DNA from: Sophora flavescens
Lineage: Eukaryota; Streptophyta; Magnoliopsida; Fabales; Fabaceae
Direction: 5' to 3'
NCBI GenBank assembly: GCA_030762895.1
Contig: JAUPTC010000015.1
Coordinates: 1,592,395 to 1,656,394 of the forward strand
DNA length: 64,000 nt
Positions within the stretch are counted from its first letter, which is position 1; every line of letters starts with the position of its first letter. Of this stretch, positions 37,467 to 50,152 are shown in pieces. The position numbers were made by a program, and so were the translations under genes. Under the pieces are notes generated by a model. The model had not been told where the DNA came from and did no database searches. It worked only from the letters and a program-made list of their open reading frames with translations.

Positions 37467-38651
37467 AGGTTTAGAATTAGGGTTTTGGATCAAAATTAGG
37501 GTTTAGGGTCAAAAATAGGGTTTTGGGTCAAAAATAGGGTTAGAATTAGGATTTTGGATCAAAATTAGGGTTTAGGGTTTGAATTAGGGTTTTGAGTTTA
37601 AAATAAGGTTTTGGGTCAAAATTAGGGTTTTGGGTCAAATTTAGAATTTAGGGTCAAAATTAGGGCTTTGATTTAAAAATTGGGTTTTGGGTCAAAAATA
37701 GGGATAGAATTAGGGTTTTGGGTAAAAATTAGGGTTTTGGGTCAAAATTAGGGTTTAGGGTTTGAAATAGAGTTTTGAGTTTAAAATAGGGTTTTGGGTA
37801 AAAAATAGGGTTAGAATTAGGGTTTTGGGTAAAATTAGGATTACGGGTCAGAATTAGGGTTTATGGTTTGAAATAGGGTTTTGAGTTTCAAATAGGGTTT
37901 TGTGTCAAAAATAGGGTTAGAATTAGGGTTTTAGGTAAAAATTTGGTTTTTGGGTCAAAATTAGGGTTTAGGGTCAAAATTAGGGTTAAGGGTTAAAAAT
38001 AGAGTTTTGATTTTAAAATAGAGTTTTGGGTAAAATTAGGGTTTCGGATCAAAATTAGGGTTTTGGTTTAAAATTAGGGTTTTTGGTCAAAATTAGGGTT
38101 TTGAGTTTAAAATAGGGTTTTGGGTCAAAAATATGGTTAGAATTAGTGTTTAGGGTCAAAATTAGGGTTTAGGGTTTGAAATAGGGTTTGGAGTTTAAAA
38201 TAGGGTTTTGGGTCAAAAATAAGGTTAGAATTAGGGTTTCGGGTCAAAATTAGGGTTCTGGGTCAATTTTACGATTTAGGGTCAAAATTAGGGTTTAGGG
38301 TTTGAAATAGGGTTTTGAGTTTAAAACAGGGTTTTGGGTCAAAAAGAGGGTTAGAATTAGGGTTTTGGGTAAAATTAGGGTTACGGGTCAAAATTAGGGT
38401 TTATGGTTTGAAACAGGGTTTTGGGTCAAAAATAGGGTTAGAATTAGGGTTTGGGTAAAAATGGGTTTGGAATAGGGTTTAGGGTAAAATTAGGGTTTAG
38501 GGTTTGAAATAGAGTTGAGTTTAAAATAGGGTTTTGGGTCAAAAATAGGGTTTGAATTAGAGTTTTGGGTAAAATTAGGGTTTGGATCAAAATTAGGGTT
38601 TTGGTTTAAAATTAGGGTTTTTGGTCAAAATTAGGGTTTAGGGTCAAAAAT
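37467..38651 (-). repeat. S unit (1185 bp)
   Basis: Almost identical to 33444-34604, including ATTACGGGTCAGAATT, TTTACGATTT at about 38270 and GGTTTGAAACAGGG at about 38408. Small differences lie near 38450-38520, where a short odd piece, AAAATGGGTTTGGAATAGGG, is present. Confidence 0.8.
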
Positions 38652-40340
38652 AGGTTTAGAATTAGGGTTTTGGATCAAAATTAGGGTTTAGGGTCAAAAA
38701 TAGGGTTTTGGGTCAAAAATAGGGTTAGAATTAGGATTTTGGATCAAAATTAGGGTTTAGGGTTTGAATTAGGGTTTTGAGTTTAAAATAAGGTTTTGGG
38801 TCAAAATTAGGGTTTTGGGTCAAATTTAGAATTTTGGGTCAAAATTAGGGCTTTGATTTAAAAATTGGGTTTTGGGTCAAAAATAGGGATAGAATTAGGG
38901 TTTTGGGTAAAAATTAGGGTTTAGGGTCAAAATTAGGGTTTAGCGTTGGGTAGGTTTGAAATAGGGTTTGAGTTTAAAATAGGGTTTTGGTCAAAAATAG
39001 GGTTAGAATTAGGGTTTTGGGTAAAATTAGGATTACGGTCAAAATTAGGGTTTATGGTTTGAAATAGGGTTTTGAGTTTCAAATAGGGTTGTGTGTCAAA
39101 AATAGGGTTAGAATTAGGGTTTTGGGTAAAAATTTGGTTTTTGGGTCAAAATTAGGGTTTAGGGTCAACATTAGGGTTAAGGGTTAGAAATAGAGTTTTG
39201 ATTTTAAAATAGGGTTTTGGGTCAAAAATATGGTTAGAATTAGGGTTTTGGGTAAAATTAGGGTTATGGTCAAAAATAGGGTTTTGGTTTAAAATTAGGG
39301 TTTAGGGTTAAAATTAGGGTTTGATTTAAAATTGGGTTTTGTTTCAAAAATTAGGGTTAAATTAGGGTTTTGGGTAAAATTAGGGTTTTGGTCAAAATTA
39401 GGGTTTTGGGTTAAAATTAGGGTTTTGGTCAAAATTAGGGTTTAGGGTTTGAAATAGGGTTTTGAGTATAAAAAGGGTCAAAAAGGGTTAGAATTAGGGT
39501 TTTGGGTAAAATTAGGATTATGGGTCAAAATTAGGGTTTATGGTTTGAAATAGGGTTTTGAGTTTCAAATAGGGTTTGTTTCAAAAATAGGGTTAGAATT
39601 AGGGTTTTGGGTAAAATTGGTTTTGGGTCAAAATTAGGTTAAGGGTTAGAAATAGAATTTTGATTTTAAAATAGGGTTTTGGGTCAAAAATAGGGTTAGA
39701 ATTAGTGTTTTGGGTAAAATTAGGGTTTCGGATCAAAATTAGGGTTTTGGTTTAAAATTAGGGTATTTGGTCAAAATTAGGGTTTTGGGTCAAAATTAGG
39801 GTTTTGAGTTTAAAATAGGGTTTTGGGTCAAAAATATGGTTAGAATTAGGGTTTAGGGTCAAAATTAGGGTTTAGGGTTTGAAATAGGGTTTTGAGTTTA
39901 AAATAGGGTTTTGGGTCAAAAATAAGGTTAGAATTAGGGTTTGGGTAAATTAGGCAATTTTTAGTTAGGTCAAAATTAGGTTTAGGGTTTGAAATAGGGT
40001 TTGAGTTTAAAAAGGTTTTGGGTCAAAAAAGGGTTAAAATTAGGGTTTTGGGTAAAAATTAGGGTTTTGGGTCAAAATTAGGGTTTATGGTTTTAAATAG
40101 GGTTTTGGGTCAAAAATAGGGTTAAATTAGGGTTTTGGGTAAAATTAGGGTTTTGGGTAAAATTAGGGTTTAGGGTCAAAATTAGGGTTTAGGTTTGAAA
40201 TAGAGTGAGTTTAAAATAGGGTTTTGGGTCAAAAATAGGGTTTGAATTAGAGTTTTGGGTAAAATTAGGGTTTCGGATCAAAATTAGGGTTTTGGTTTAA
40301 AATTTGGGTTTTTGGTCAAAATTAGGGTTTAGGGTCAAAA
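38652..40340 (-). repeat. L unit, degraded (about 1.69 kb)
   Basis: L-type internal order is recognisable (GAGTATAAAAAGGG near 39466, TTGGGTTTTGTTTC near 39330). The unit has many small losses, and its TTTACGATTT landmark has become CAATTTTTAGTTAGG near 39955. The end is placed by alignment because the next phase landmark is missing. Confidence 0.62.
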
Positions 40341-42021
40341 ATAGGGTTTTGGGTCAAAAATAGGGTTAGAATTAGGATTTTGGATCAAAATTAGGGTTTA
40401 GGGTTTGAATTAGGGTTTTGAGTTTAAAATAAGGTTTTGGGTCAAAATTAGGGTTTTAGGTCAAATAGGCAAATTAGGGTTGATTTAAAAATAGGGTTTT
40501 GGGTCAAAAATAGGGAAATAGGGGTGGGTAAAAATTGGGTTAGGGTCAAAATTAGGGTTTAGCGATAAAATTTGTGTTTTTGGTCAAAATTAGGGATTAG
40601 GGTTTGAAATATGGTTTTGAGTTTAAAACAGGGTTTTGGGTCAAAAATAGGGTTAGAATTAGGGTTTTGGGTAAAATTAGGGTTACGGGGCAAAATTAGG
40701 GTTTAGGGTTTGAAATAGGGTTTTGAGTTTCAAATAGGGTTTTGGGTCAAAATAGGGTTAGAATTAGGGTTTTGGGTAAAAATTAGGGTTTTGGGTAAAA
40801 ATTAGGGTTTACGGTCAAAATTTGGGTTTAGGGTTTGAAATAGAGTTTTGAGTTTAAAATAGGGTTTTGGGTCAAAAATAGGGTCAGATTTATGGTTTCC
40901 GGTAAAATTAGGGTTTTGGTCAAAAATAGGGTTTTGTTTAAAAATTAGGGTTAAAAGTAAAAATTAGGGTAATAATTTAAAAATTGGGTTTTGTTTCAAA
41001 AATTAGGGTAGAATTAGGGTTTTGGGTAAAATTAGGGTTTGGTCAAAATTAGGGTTTTGGGTTAAAATTAGGGTTTTGGTCAAAAATAGGGTTTAGGGTG
41101 GGTTTGAAATAGGGTTTGAGTTTAAAAAGGGTTTTGGGTCAAAAATAGGGTTAGAATTAGGGTTTTGGGTAAAATTAGGATTTTTGTCAAAATTAGGGTT
41201 TATGGTTTGAATTTGGGTCTTGAGTTTTAAATAGGGTTTTGTTTCAAAAATAGGGTTAGAATTAGGGTTTTGGGTAAAAATTTGGTTTTTGGGTCAAAAT
41301 TAGGGTTAAGGGTTAGAAATAGAGTTTTGATTTTAAAATAGGTTTTGGGTAAAATAGGGTTAGAATTAGAGTTTTGGGTAAAATTAGGGTTTCGGATCAA
41401 AATTAGGGTTTTGGTTTAAAATTAGGGTTTTTGGTCAAAATTAGGGTTTTGGGTCAAAATTAGGGTTTTGAGTTTAAAATAGGGTTTTGGGTAAAAATAT
41501 GGTTAGTATTAGTGTTTAGGGTCAAAATTAGGGTTTAGGGTTTGAAATAGGTTTTGGAGTTTAAAATAGGGTTTTGGGTCAAAAATAAGGTTAGAATTAG
41601 GGTTTCGGGTCAAAATAATTGTTCTGTGTCAATTTTACGATTTAGGGTAAAAATTATGGTTTATGGTTTTAAATAGGTTTTGAGTTTAAAATAGGGTTTT
41701 GGGTCAAAAAGGGTTAGAATTAGGGTTTGGGTAAAATTAGGGTTTACGGGTCAAAATTAGGGTTTATGGTTTGGAATAGGGTTTGGGGTCAAAAATAGGG
41801 TTAGAATTAGGGTTTTGGTAAAATTAGGGTTTGGGTAAATAGGGTTTAGGTCAAAATTAGGGTTTAGGGTTTGAAATAGAGTTTTGAGTTTAAAATAGGG
41901 TTTTGGGTCAAAAATAGGGTTTGAATTAGAGTTTTGGGTAAAATTAGGGTTTCGGATCAAAATTAGGGTTTTGGTTTAAAATTAGGGTTTTTGGTCAAAA
42001 TTAGGGTTTAGGGTCAAAAAT
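40341..42021 (-). repeat. L unit, degraded (about 1.68 kb)
   Basis: The first landmark AGGTTTAGAATTAGGG and about 58 following bases are absent. The unit is recognised from AGAATTAGGATTTTGG at about 40370, 1711 bases before the same word in the next unit. TTTTACGATTT lies at about 41633, and the L-type end word GGTTTGGAATAGGG at about 41767. Confidence 0.62.
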
Positions 42022-43190
42022 AGGTTTAGAATTAGGGTTTTGGATCAAAATTAGGGTTTAGGGTCAAAAATAGGGTTAGAATTAGGATTTTGGATCAAAA
42101 TTAGGGTTTAGGGTTTGAATTAGGGTTTTGAGTTTAAAATAAGGTTTTGGGTCAAAATTAGGGTTTTGGGTCAAATTTAGAATTTAGGGTCAAAATTAGG
42201 GCTTTGATTTAAAAAGTGGGTTTTGGGTCAAAAATAGGGTTAGAATTAGGGTTTTGGGTGAAAATTAGGGTTTTGGGTCAAAATTAGGGTTTAGGGTTTG
42301 AAATAGAGTTTTGAGTTTAAAATAGGGTTTTGGGTAAAAAATAGGGTTAGAATTAGGGTTTTGGGTAAAATTAGGATTACGGGTCAGAATTAGGGTTTAT
42401 GGTTTGAAATAGGGATTTGAGTTTCAAATAGGGTTTTGTGTCAAAAATAGGGTTAGAATTAGGGTTTTAGGTAAAAATTTGGTTTTTGGGTCAAAATTAG
42501 GGTTTAGGGTCAAAATTAGGGTTAAGGGTTAAAAATAGAGTTTTGATTTTAAAATAGAGTTTTGGGTAAAATTAGGGTTTCGGATCAAAATTAGGGTTTT
42601 GGGTCAAAATTAGGGTTTAGGGTTTGAAGTAGGGTTTTGAGTTAAAAATAGGGTTTTGGGTCAATAATATGGTTAGAATTAGTGTTTAGGGTCAAAATTA
42701 GGGTTTAGGGTGTGAAATAGGGTTTGGAGTTTAAAATAGGGTTTTTGGTCAAAAATAAGGTTAGAATTAGGGTTTGGTCAAAATTAGGGTTAGATTTTAC
42801 GATTTAGGGTCAAAATTAGGGTTTAGGGTTTGAAATAGGGTTTTGAGTTTAAAAAGGGTTTTGGGTCAAAAGAGGTAGAGAATTAGGGTTTTGGGTAAAA
42901 TTAGGGTTACGGGTCAAAATTAGGGTTTATGGTTTGGAATAGGGTTTGGGGTCAAAAATAGGGTTAGAATTAGGGTTTTTGGTAAAAATTAGGATTTTGG
43001 GTAAAAATTAGGGTTTAGGGTCAAAATTAGGGTTTAGGGTTTGAAATAGAGTTTTGAGTTTAAAATAGGGTTTTGGGTCAAAAATAGGGTTTGAATTAGA
43101 GTTTTGGGTAAAATTAGGGTTCGGATCAAAATTAGGGTTTTGGTTTAAAATTAGGGTTTTTGGTCAAAATTAGGGTTTAGGGTCAAAAAT
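42022..43190 (-). repeat. Hybrid unit: S body with L-type end (1169 bp)
   Basis: The first half has S markers (GGTAAAAAATAGGG near 42335, ATTACGGGTCAGAATT near 42372, AAAATAGAGTTTTGGG near 42550). The end carries the L-type word GGTTTGGAATAGGGTTTGGGG near 42931 and not GGTTTGAAACAGGG as in S. The switch lies between about 42600 and 42930, as expected from unequal crossover between S and L. Confidence 0.68.
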
Positions 43191-44387
43191 AGGTTTAGAA
43201 TTAGGGTTTTGGATCAAAATTAGGGTTTAGGGTCAAAAATAGGGTTTTGGGTCAAAAATAGGGTTAGAATTAGGATTTTGGATCAAAATTAGGGTTTAGG
43301 GTTTGAATTAGGGTTTTGAGTTTAAAATAAGGTTTTGGGTCAAAATTAGGGTTTTGGGTCAAATTTAGAATTTAGGGTCAAAATTAGGGCTTTGATTTAA
43401 AAATTGGGTTTTGGGTCAAAAATAGGGATAGAATTAGGGTTTTGGGTAAAAATTAGGGTTTTGGGTCAAAATTAGGGTTTAGGGTTTGAAATAGAGTTTT
43501 GAGTTTAAAATAGGGTTTTGGGTAAAAAATAGGGTTAGAATTAGGGTTTTGGGTAAAATTAGGATTACGGGTCAGAATTAGGGTTTATGGTTTGAAATAG
43601 GGTTTTGAGTTTCAAATAGGGTTTTGTGTCAAAATAGGGTTAGAATTAGGGTTTTAGGTAAAAATTTGGTTTTTGGGTCAAAATTAGGGTTTAGGGTCAA
43701 AATTAGGGTTAAGGGTTAAAAATAGAGTTTTGATTTTAAAATAGAGTTTTGGGTAAAATTAGGGTTTCGGATCAAAATTAGGGTTTTGGTTTAAAATTAG
43801 GGTTTTTGGTCAAAATTAGGGTTTTGAGTTTAAAATAGGGTTTTGGGTCAAAAATATGGTTAGAATTAGTGTTTAGGGTCAAAATTAGGGTTTAGGGTTT
43901 GAAATAGGGTTTGGAGTTTAAAATAGGGTTTTGGGTCAAAAATAAGGTTAGAATTAGGGTTTCGGGTCAAAATTAGGGTTCTGGGTCAATTTTACGATTT
44001 AGGGTCAAAATTAGGGTTTAGGGTTTGAAATAGGGTTTTGAGTTTAAAACAGGGTTTTGGGTCAAAAAGAGGGTTAGAATTAGGGTTTTGGGTAAAATTA
44101 GGGTTACGGGTCAAAATTAGGGTTTATGGTTTGAAACAGGGTTTTGGGTCAAAAATAGGGTTAGAATTAGGGTTTTGGGTAAAAATTAGGGTTTTGGGTA
44201 AAAATTAGGGTTTAGGGTCAAAATTAGGGTTTAGGGTTTGAAATAGAGTTGAGTTTAAAATAGGGTTTTGGGTCAAAAATAGGGTTTGAATTAGAGTTTT
44301 GGGTAAAATTAGGGTTTCGGATCAAAATTAGGGTTTTGGTTTAAAATTAGGGTTTTTGGTCAAAATTAGGGTTTAGGGTCAAAAATA
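43191..44387 (-). repeat. S unit (1197 bp), start of regular array
   Basis: Clean S unit with ATTACGGGTCAGAATT, TTTACGATTT at about 43992 and GGTTTGAAACAGGG at about 44129. From here on S and L alternate without exception to the end of the window. Confidence 0.85.
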
Positions 44388-46145
44388 GGTTTAGAATTAG
44401 GGTTTTGGATCAAAATTAGGGTTTAGGGTCAAAAATAGGGTTTTGGGTCAAAAATAGGGTTAGAATTAGGATTTTGGATCAAAATTAGGGTTTAGGGTTT
44501 GAATTAGGGTTTTGAGTTTAAAATAAGGTTTTGGGTCAAAATTAGGGTTTTGGGTCAAATTTAGAATTTTGGGTCAAAATTAGGGCTTTGATTTAAAAAT
44601 TGGGTTTTGGGTCAAAAATAGGGATAGAATTAGGGTTTTGGGTAAAAATTAGGGTTTAGGGTCAAAATTAGGGTTTAGCGTTAAAATTAGTGTTTTTGGT
44701 CAAAAATAGGGTTTAGGGTTTTGAAATAGGGTTTTGAGTATAAAACAGGGTTTTGGGTCAAAAATAGGGTTAGAATTAGGGTTTTGGGTAAAATTAGGAT
44801 TACGGGTCAAAATTAGGGTTTATGGTTTGAAATAGGGTTTTGAGTTTCAAATAGGGTTGTGTGTCAAAAATAGGGTTAGAATTAGGGTTTTGGGTAAAAA
44901 TTTGGTTTTTGGGTCAAAATTAGGGTTTAGGGTCAACATTAGGGTTATGGGTTATAATTAGTGATTTGATTTTAAAATAGGGTTTTGGGTCAAAAATATG
45001 GTTAGAATTAGGGTTTTGGGTAAAATTAGGGTTTTGGGTTAAAAATAGGGTTTAGGTTTAAAATTTTGGTTTAGGGTCAATATTATGGTTTTGTTTTTAA
45101 AATTTGGTTTTGGTTGAAAATTTAGGGTTAGAATTAGGGTTTTGGGTAAAAATTAGGGTTTAGGGTCAAAATTAGGGTTTTGGGTTAAAATTAGGGTTTT
45201 GGTCAAAAATAGGGTTTAGGGTTTGAAATAGGGTTTTGAGTATAAAACAGGGTTTTGGGTCAAAATAGGGTGGAAATAGGGTTTGGGTAAAATTAGGATT
45301 ACGGGTCAAAATTAGGGTTTATGGTTTGAAATAGGGTTTTGAGTTTCAAATAGGGTTTTGTGTCAAAAATAGGGTTAGAATTAGGGTTTTGGGTAAAAAT
45401 TTGGGTTTTGGGTCAAAATTAGGGTTTAGGGTTAGAAATAGAATTTTGATTTTAAAATAGGGTTTTGGGTCAAAAATAGGGTTAGAATTAGCGTTTTGGG
45501 TAAAATTAGGGTTTCGGATCAAAATTAGGGTTTTGGTTTAAAATTAGGGTTTTTGGTCAAAATTAGGGTTTTGGGTCAGAATAAGGTTTTGAGTTTAAAA
45601 TACGGTTTTGGGTCAAAAATATGGTTAGAATTAGGGTTTAGGGTCAAAATTAGGGTTTAGGGTTTGAAATAGGGTTTTGAGTTTAAAATAGGGTTTTGGG
45701 TCAAAAATAAGGTTAGAATTAGGGTTTCGGGTCAAAATTAGGGTTTGGTCAAGGTTTTACGATTTAGGGTCAAAATTAGGGTTTAGGGTTTGAAATAGGG
45801 TTTTGAGTTTAAAATTTTGGGTCAAAAGGGTTAGAATTAGGGTTTTGGGTAAAATTAGGGTTACGGGTCAAAATTAGGGTTTATGGTTTGGAATAGGGTT
45901 TGGGGTCAAAAATAGGGTTAGAATTAGGGTTTTTGGTAAAAATTAGGATTTTGGGTAAAAATTAGGGTTTAGGGTCAAAATTAGGGTTTAGGGTTTGAAA
46001 TAGAGTTTTGAGTTTAAAATAGGGTTTTGGGTCAAAAATAGGGTTTGAATTAGAGTTTTGGGTAAAATTAGGGTTTCGGATCAAAATTAGGGTTTTGGTT
46101 TAAAATTAGGGTTTTTGGTCAAAATTAGGGTTTAGGGTCAAAAAT
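44388..46145 (-). repeat. L unit (1758 bp)
   Basis: It carries the L-only words AGCGTTAAAATTAGTG (about 44676) and two copies of GAGTATAAAACAGGG at 44736 and 45238. The TTTTACGATTT landmark lies at about 45756 and the L-type end word near 45891. Slightly damaged at 45030-45110. Confidence 0.83.
44736..45739 (-). repeat. Internal tandem duplication (about 500 bp) inside L
   Basis: GAGTATAAAACAGGG starts at 44736 and 45238, and the following ATTACGGGTC words near 44798 and 45298 are also about 500 bases apart. The same pairs occur in the L units at about 53334/53822 and 56266/56768. Clean L exceeds clean S by about 565 bp, which this duplication largely accounts for. The end coordinate is approximate. 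Confidence 0.72.
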
Positions 46146-47324
46146 AGGTTTAGAATTAGGGTTTTGGATCAAAATTAGGGTTTAGGGTCAAAAATAGGGT
46201 TTTGGGTCAAAAATAGGGTTAGAATTAGGATTTTGGATCAAAATTAGGGTTTAGGGTTTGAATTAGGGTTTTGAGTTTAAAATAAGGTTTTGGGTCAAAA
46301 TTAGGGTTTTGGGTCAAATTTAGAATTTAGGGTCAAAATTAGGGCTTTGATTTAAAAATTGGGTTTGGGTCAAAAATAGGGATAGAATTAGGGTTTTGGG
46401 TAAAATTAGGGTTTTGGGTCAAAATTAGGGTTTAGGGTTTGAAATAGAGTTTTGAGTTTAAAATAGGGTTTTGGGTAAAAATAGGGTTAGAATTAGGGTT
46501 TTGGGTAAAATTAGGATTACGGTCAAATTAGGGTTTATGGTTTGAAATAGGGTTTTGAGTTTCAAATAGGGTTTTGTGTCAAAAATAGGGTTAGAATTAG
46601 GGTTTTAGGTAAAAATTGGTTTTGCAAAATTAGGGTTTAGGGTCAAAATTAGGGTTAAGGGTTAAAAATAGAGTTTTGATTTTAAAATAGAGTTTTGGGT
46701 AAAATTAGGGTTTGGATCAAAATTAGGGTTTTGGTTTAAAATTAGGGTTTTTGGTCAAAATTAGGGTTTGAGTTTAAAATAGGGTTTTGGGTCAAAATAT
46801 GGTTAGAATTAGTGTTTAGGGTCAAAATTAGGGTTTAGGGTTTGAAATAGGGTTTGGAGTTTAAAATAGGGTTTGGGTCAAAAATAAGGTTAGAATTAGG
46901 GTTTGGTCAAAATTAGGGTTACGGTCAATTTTACGATTTAGGGTCAAAATTAGGGTTTAGGGTTTGAAATAGGGTTTTGAGTTTAAAACAGGGTTTTGGG
47001 TCAAAAAGGGTTAGAATTAGGGTTTTGGGTAAAATTATTGTTACTGGTCAAAATTAGGGTTTATGGTTTGAAACAGGGTTTTGGGTCAAAAATAGGGTTA
47101 GAATTAGGGTTTTGGGTAAAAATTAGGGTTTTGGGTAAAAATTAGGGTTTAGGGTCAAAATTAGGGTTTAGGGTTTGAAATAGAGTTGAGTTTAAAATAG
47201 GGTTTTGGGTCAAAAATAGGGTTTGAATTAGAGTTTTGGGTAAAATTAGGGTTTCGGATCAAAATTAGGGTTTTGGTTTAAAATTAGGGTTTTTGGTCAA
47301 AATTAGGGTTTAGGGTCAAAAATA
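46146..47324 (-). repeat. S unit (1179 bp)
   Basis: S-type markers as in 43191-44387, with GGTTTGAAACAGGG near 47067. A few small losses near 46500-46640 and 46900. Confidence 0.82.
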
Positions 47325-49048
47325 GGTTTAGAATTAGGGTTTTGGATCAAAATTAGGGTTTAGGGTCAAAAATAGGGTTTTGGGTCAAAAATAGGGTTAG
47401 AATTAGGATTTTGGATCAAAATTAGGGTTTAGGGTTTGAATTAGGGTTTTGAGTTTAAAATAAGGTTTTGGGTCAAAATTAGGGTTTTGGGTCAAATTTA
47501 GAATTTTGGGTCAAAATTAGGGCTTTGATTTAAAAATTGGGTTTTGGGTCAAAAATAGGGATAGAATTAGGGTTTTGGGTAAAAATTAGGGTTTAGGGTC
47601 AAAATTAGGGTTTAGGTAAGGGGAAATAGGGTTTAGGGTTTGAAATAGGGTTTTGAGTTTAAAACAGGGTTTTGGGTCAAAAATAGGGTTAGAATTAGGG
47701 TTTTGGGTAAAATTAGGGTTACGGGTCAAAATTAGGGTTTATGGTTTGAAATAGGGTTTTGAGTTTCAAATAGGGTTTTGGGTCAAAAATAGGGGTAGAA
47801 TTAGGGTTTTGGGTAAAAATTTGGGTTTTGGGTCAAAATTAGGGTTTAGGGTCAAAATTAGGGTTTAGGGTTAGAAATAGAGTTTTGATTTTAAAATAGG
47901 GTTTTGGGTCAAAATATGGTTAGGTATTTTGGGTAAAATTAGGGTTTTGGTCAAAATAGGGTTTTGGTTTAAAATTAGGGTTTAGGGTCAAAATTAGGGT
48001 TTGATTTAAAAATGGGTTTTGTTTCAAAATTAGGGTTAGAATTAGGGTTTTGGGTTAAAATTAGGGTTTCGGGCCAAATTTTGGGTTTAGGGTCAAAATT
48101 AGGGTTTTGGATCAAAATTAGGGTTTAGGGTTTGAAATAGGGTTTTGAGTATAAAACAGGGTTTTGGGTCAAAAATAGGGTTAGAATTAGGGTTTTGGGT
48201 AAAATTAGGATTACGGGTCAAAATTAGGGTTTATGGTTTGAAATAGGGTTTTGAGTTTCAAATATGGTTTGTGTCAAAAATAGGTTAGAATTAGGGTTTT
48301 GGGTAAAATTTGGTTTTGGTCAAATTAGGGTTAAGGGTTAGAAATAGAGTTTTGATTTTAATATAGGGTTTTGGGTCATAAATAGGGTTAGAATAGGGTT
48401 TCGGGTCAAAATTAGGGTTTTGGGTCAAAATTAGGGTTTTGGTTTAAAATTAGGGTTTTTGGTCAAAATTAGGGTTTTGGGTCAACATAAGGTTTTGAGT
48501 TTAAAATAGGTTTTGGGTCAAAAATATGGTTAGAATTAGGGTTTAGGGCCAAAATTACGGTTTAGGGTTTGAAATAGGGTTTTGAGTTTAAAATAGGGTT
48601 TTGGGTCAAAAATAAGGTTAGAATTAGGGTTTGGGTCAAAATTAGGGTCCAGGGTCAATTTTACGATTTAGGGTCAATATTAGGGTTTAGGGTTTGAAAT
48701 AGGGTTTTGAGTTTAAAAAAGGGTTTTGGGTCAAAAAATGGTTAATAATTAGGGTTTTGGGTAAAATTAGGGTTTACGGTCAAAATTAGGTTTATGGTTT
48801 GAAATAGGGTTTGGGTCAAAAATAGGGTTAGAATTAGGGTTTGGGTAAAAATTAGGGTTTTGGGTAAAAATTAGGGTTTAGGGTCAAAATTAGGGTTTAG
48901 GGTTTGAAATAGAGTTTGAGTTTAAAATAGGGTTTTGGGTCAAAAATAGGGTTAGAATTAGAGTTTTGGGTAAAATTAGGGTTTGGATCAAAATTAGGGT
49001 TTTGGTTTAAAATTAGGGTTTTGGTCAAAATTAGGGTTAGGGTAAAAT
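47325..49048 (-). repeat. L unit (1724 bp), partly degraded
   Basis: L structure is present (GAGTATAAAACAGGG near 48147, TTTTACGATTT near 48660). Losses accumulate from about 47900 onward. Confidence 0.72.
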
Positions 49049-50152
49049 AGGTTTTGAAATTAGGGTTTAGTCAAAATAGGGTTTAGGGTTAAAATAGGGT
49101 TGAAATAGGGTTTTGGATCAAAATTAGGGTTTAGGTTTGAATTAGGGTTGAGTTAAAATAAGGTTTTGGGTCAAAATTAGGGTTTTGGTAAAATTAGGGT
49201 TAGGAAAATTAGGGTTTGATTTAAAAATAGGGTTTGGGTCAAAATAGGGTTAGAATTAGGGTTTGGGTAAAATTAGGGTTTTGGGTCAAAATTAGGGTTT
49301 AGGGGAAATAGAGTTTTGAGTTTAAAATAGGGTTTGGGTCAAAAATAGGGTTAGAATTAGGGTTTTGGGTAAAATTAGGATTAGGCAAAAGGGTTTATGG
49401 TTTGAAATAGGGTTTTGAGTTTCAAATAGGGTTTTGGTCAAAAATAGGGTTAAATTAGGGTTTTGGTAAAATTGGTTTTGGGTAAAATTAGGGTTTAGGG
49501 TCAAAATTAGGGTTAAGGGTTAAAAATAGAGTTTGATTTTAAAATAGGGTAAAATTAGGGTAAAATTAGGGTTTTGGTTTAAAATTAGGGTTTTGGTCAA
49601 AATTAGGGTTTGGTTTAAAATAGGTTTGGGTCAAAAATAGGTTAGATGAAAATTAGGGTTTGGTTTGAAATAGGGTTTGGGTAAAATAGGGTTTGGGTAA
49701 AATAGGGGTTAAAATTAGGTTTGGGTCAATTTAGGTGTCAAAATAGGGTTTAGGGTTTGAAATAGGGTTTTGAGTTTAAAATACGGTTTTGGGTCAAAAA
49801 AGGGTTAGAATTAGGGTTATGGTAAAAATAAGGGTTACGGTCAAAATTAGGGTTTATGGTTTGAAATAGGGTTTTGAGTCAAATAGGGTTAAATTAGGGT
49901 GAAAATTAGGGTTTGGGAAAATTAGGGTTTGGGTCAAAATTAGGGTTTAGGGTTAGAAATAGAGTTTGAGTTTAAAATAGGGTTTTGGTAAAAATAGGGT
50001 TAGAATTAGAGTTTTGGGTAAAATTAGGGTTTATCAAAATTAGGGTTTGGTTTAAAATTAGGGTTTTTGGTCTAAATTAGGGTTTTGGGTCAAAAATAGG
50101 GTTAGATGGTTTAAAATAGGGTTTTGGGTCAAAATAGGGTTTGTAAAATTAG
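49049..50152 (-). repeat. S unit, degraded (about 1.10 kb)
   Basis: Phase landmark is damaged (AATAGGTTTTGAAATTAGGG). The unit is about 90 bp short of a clean S, with losses spread throughout, and the ACGATTT landmark is gone (GGTCAATTTAGGTGTC near 49725). The end is approximate. Confidence 0.55.
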
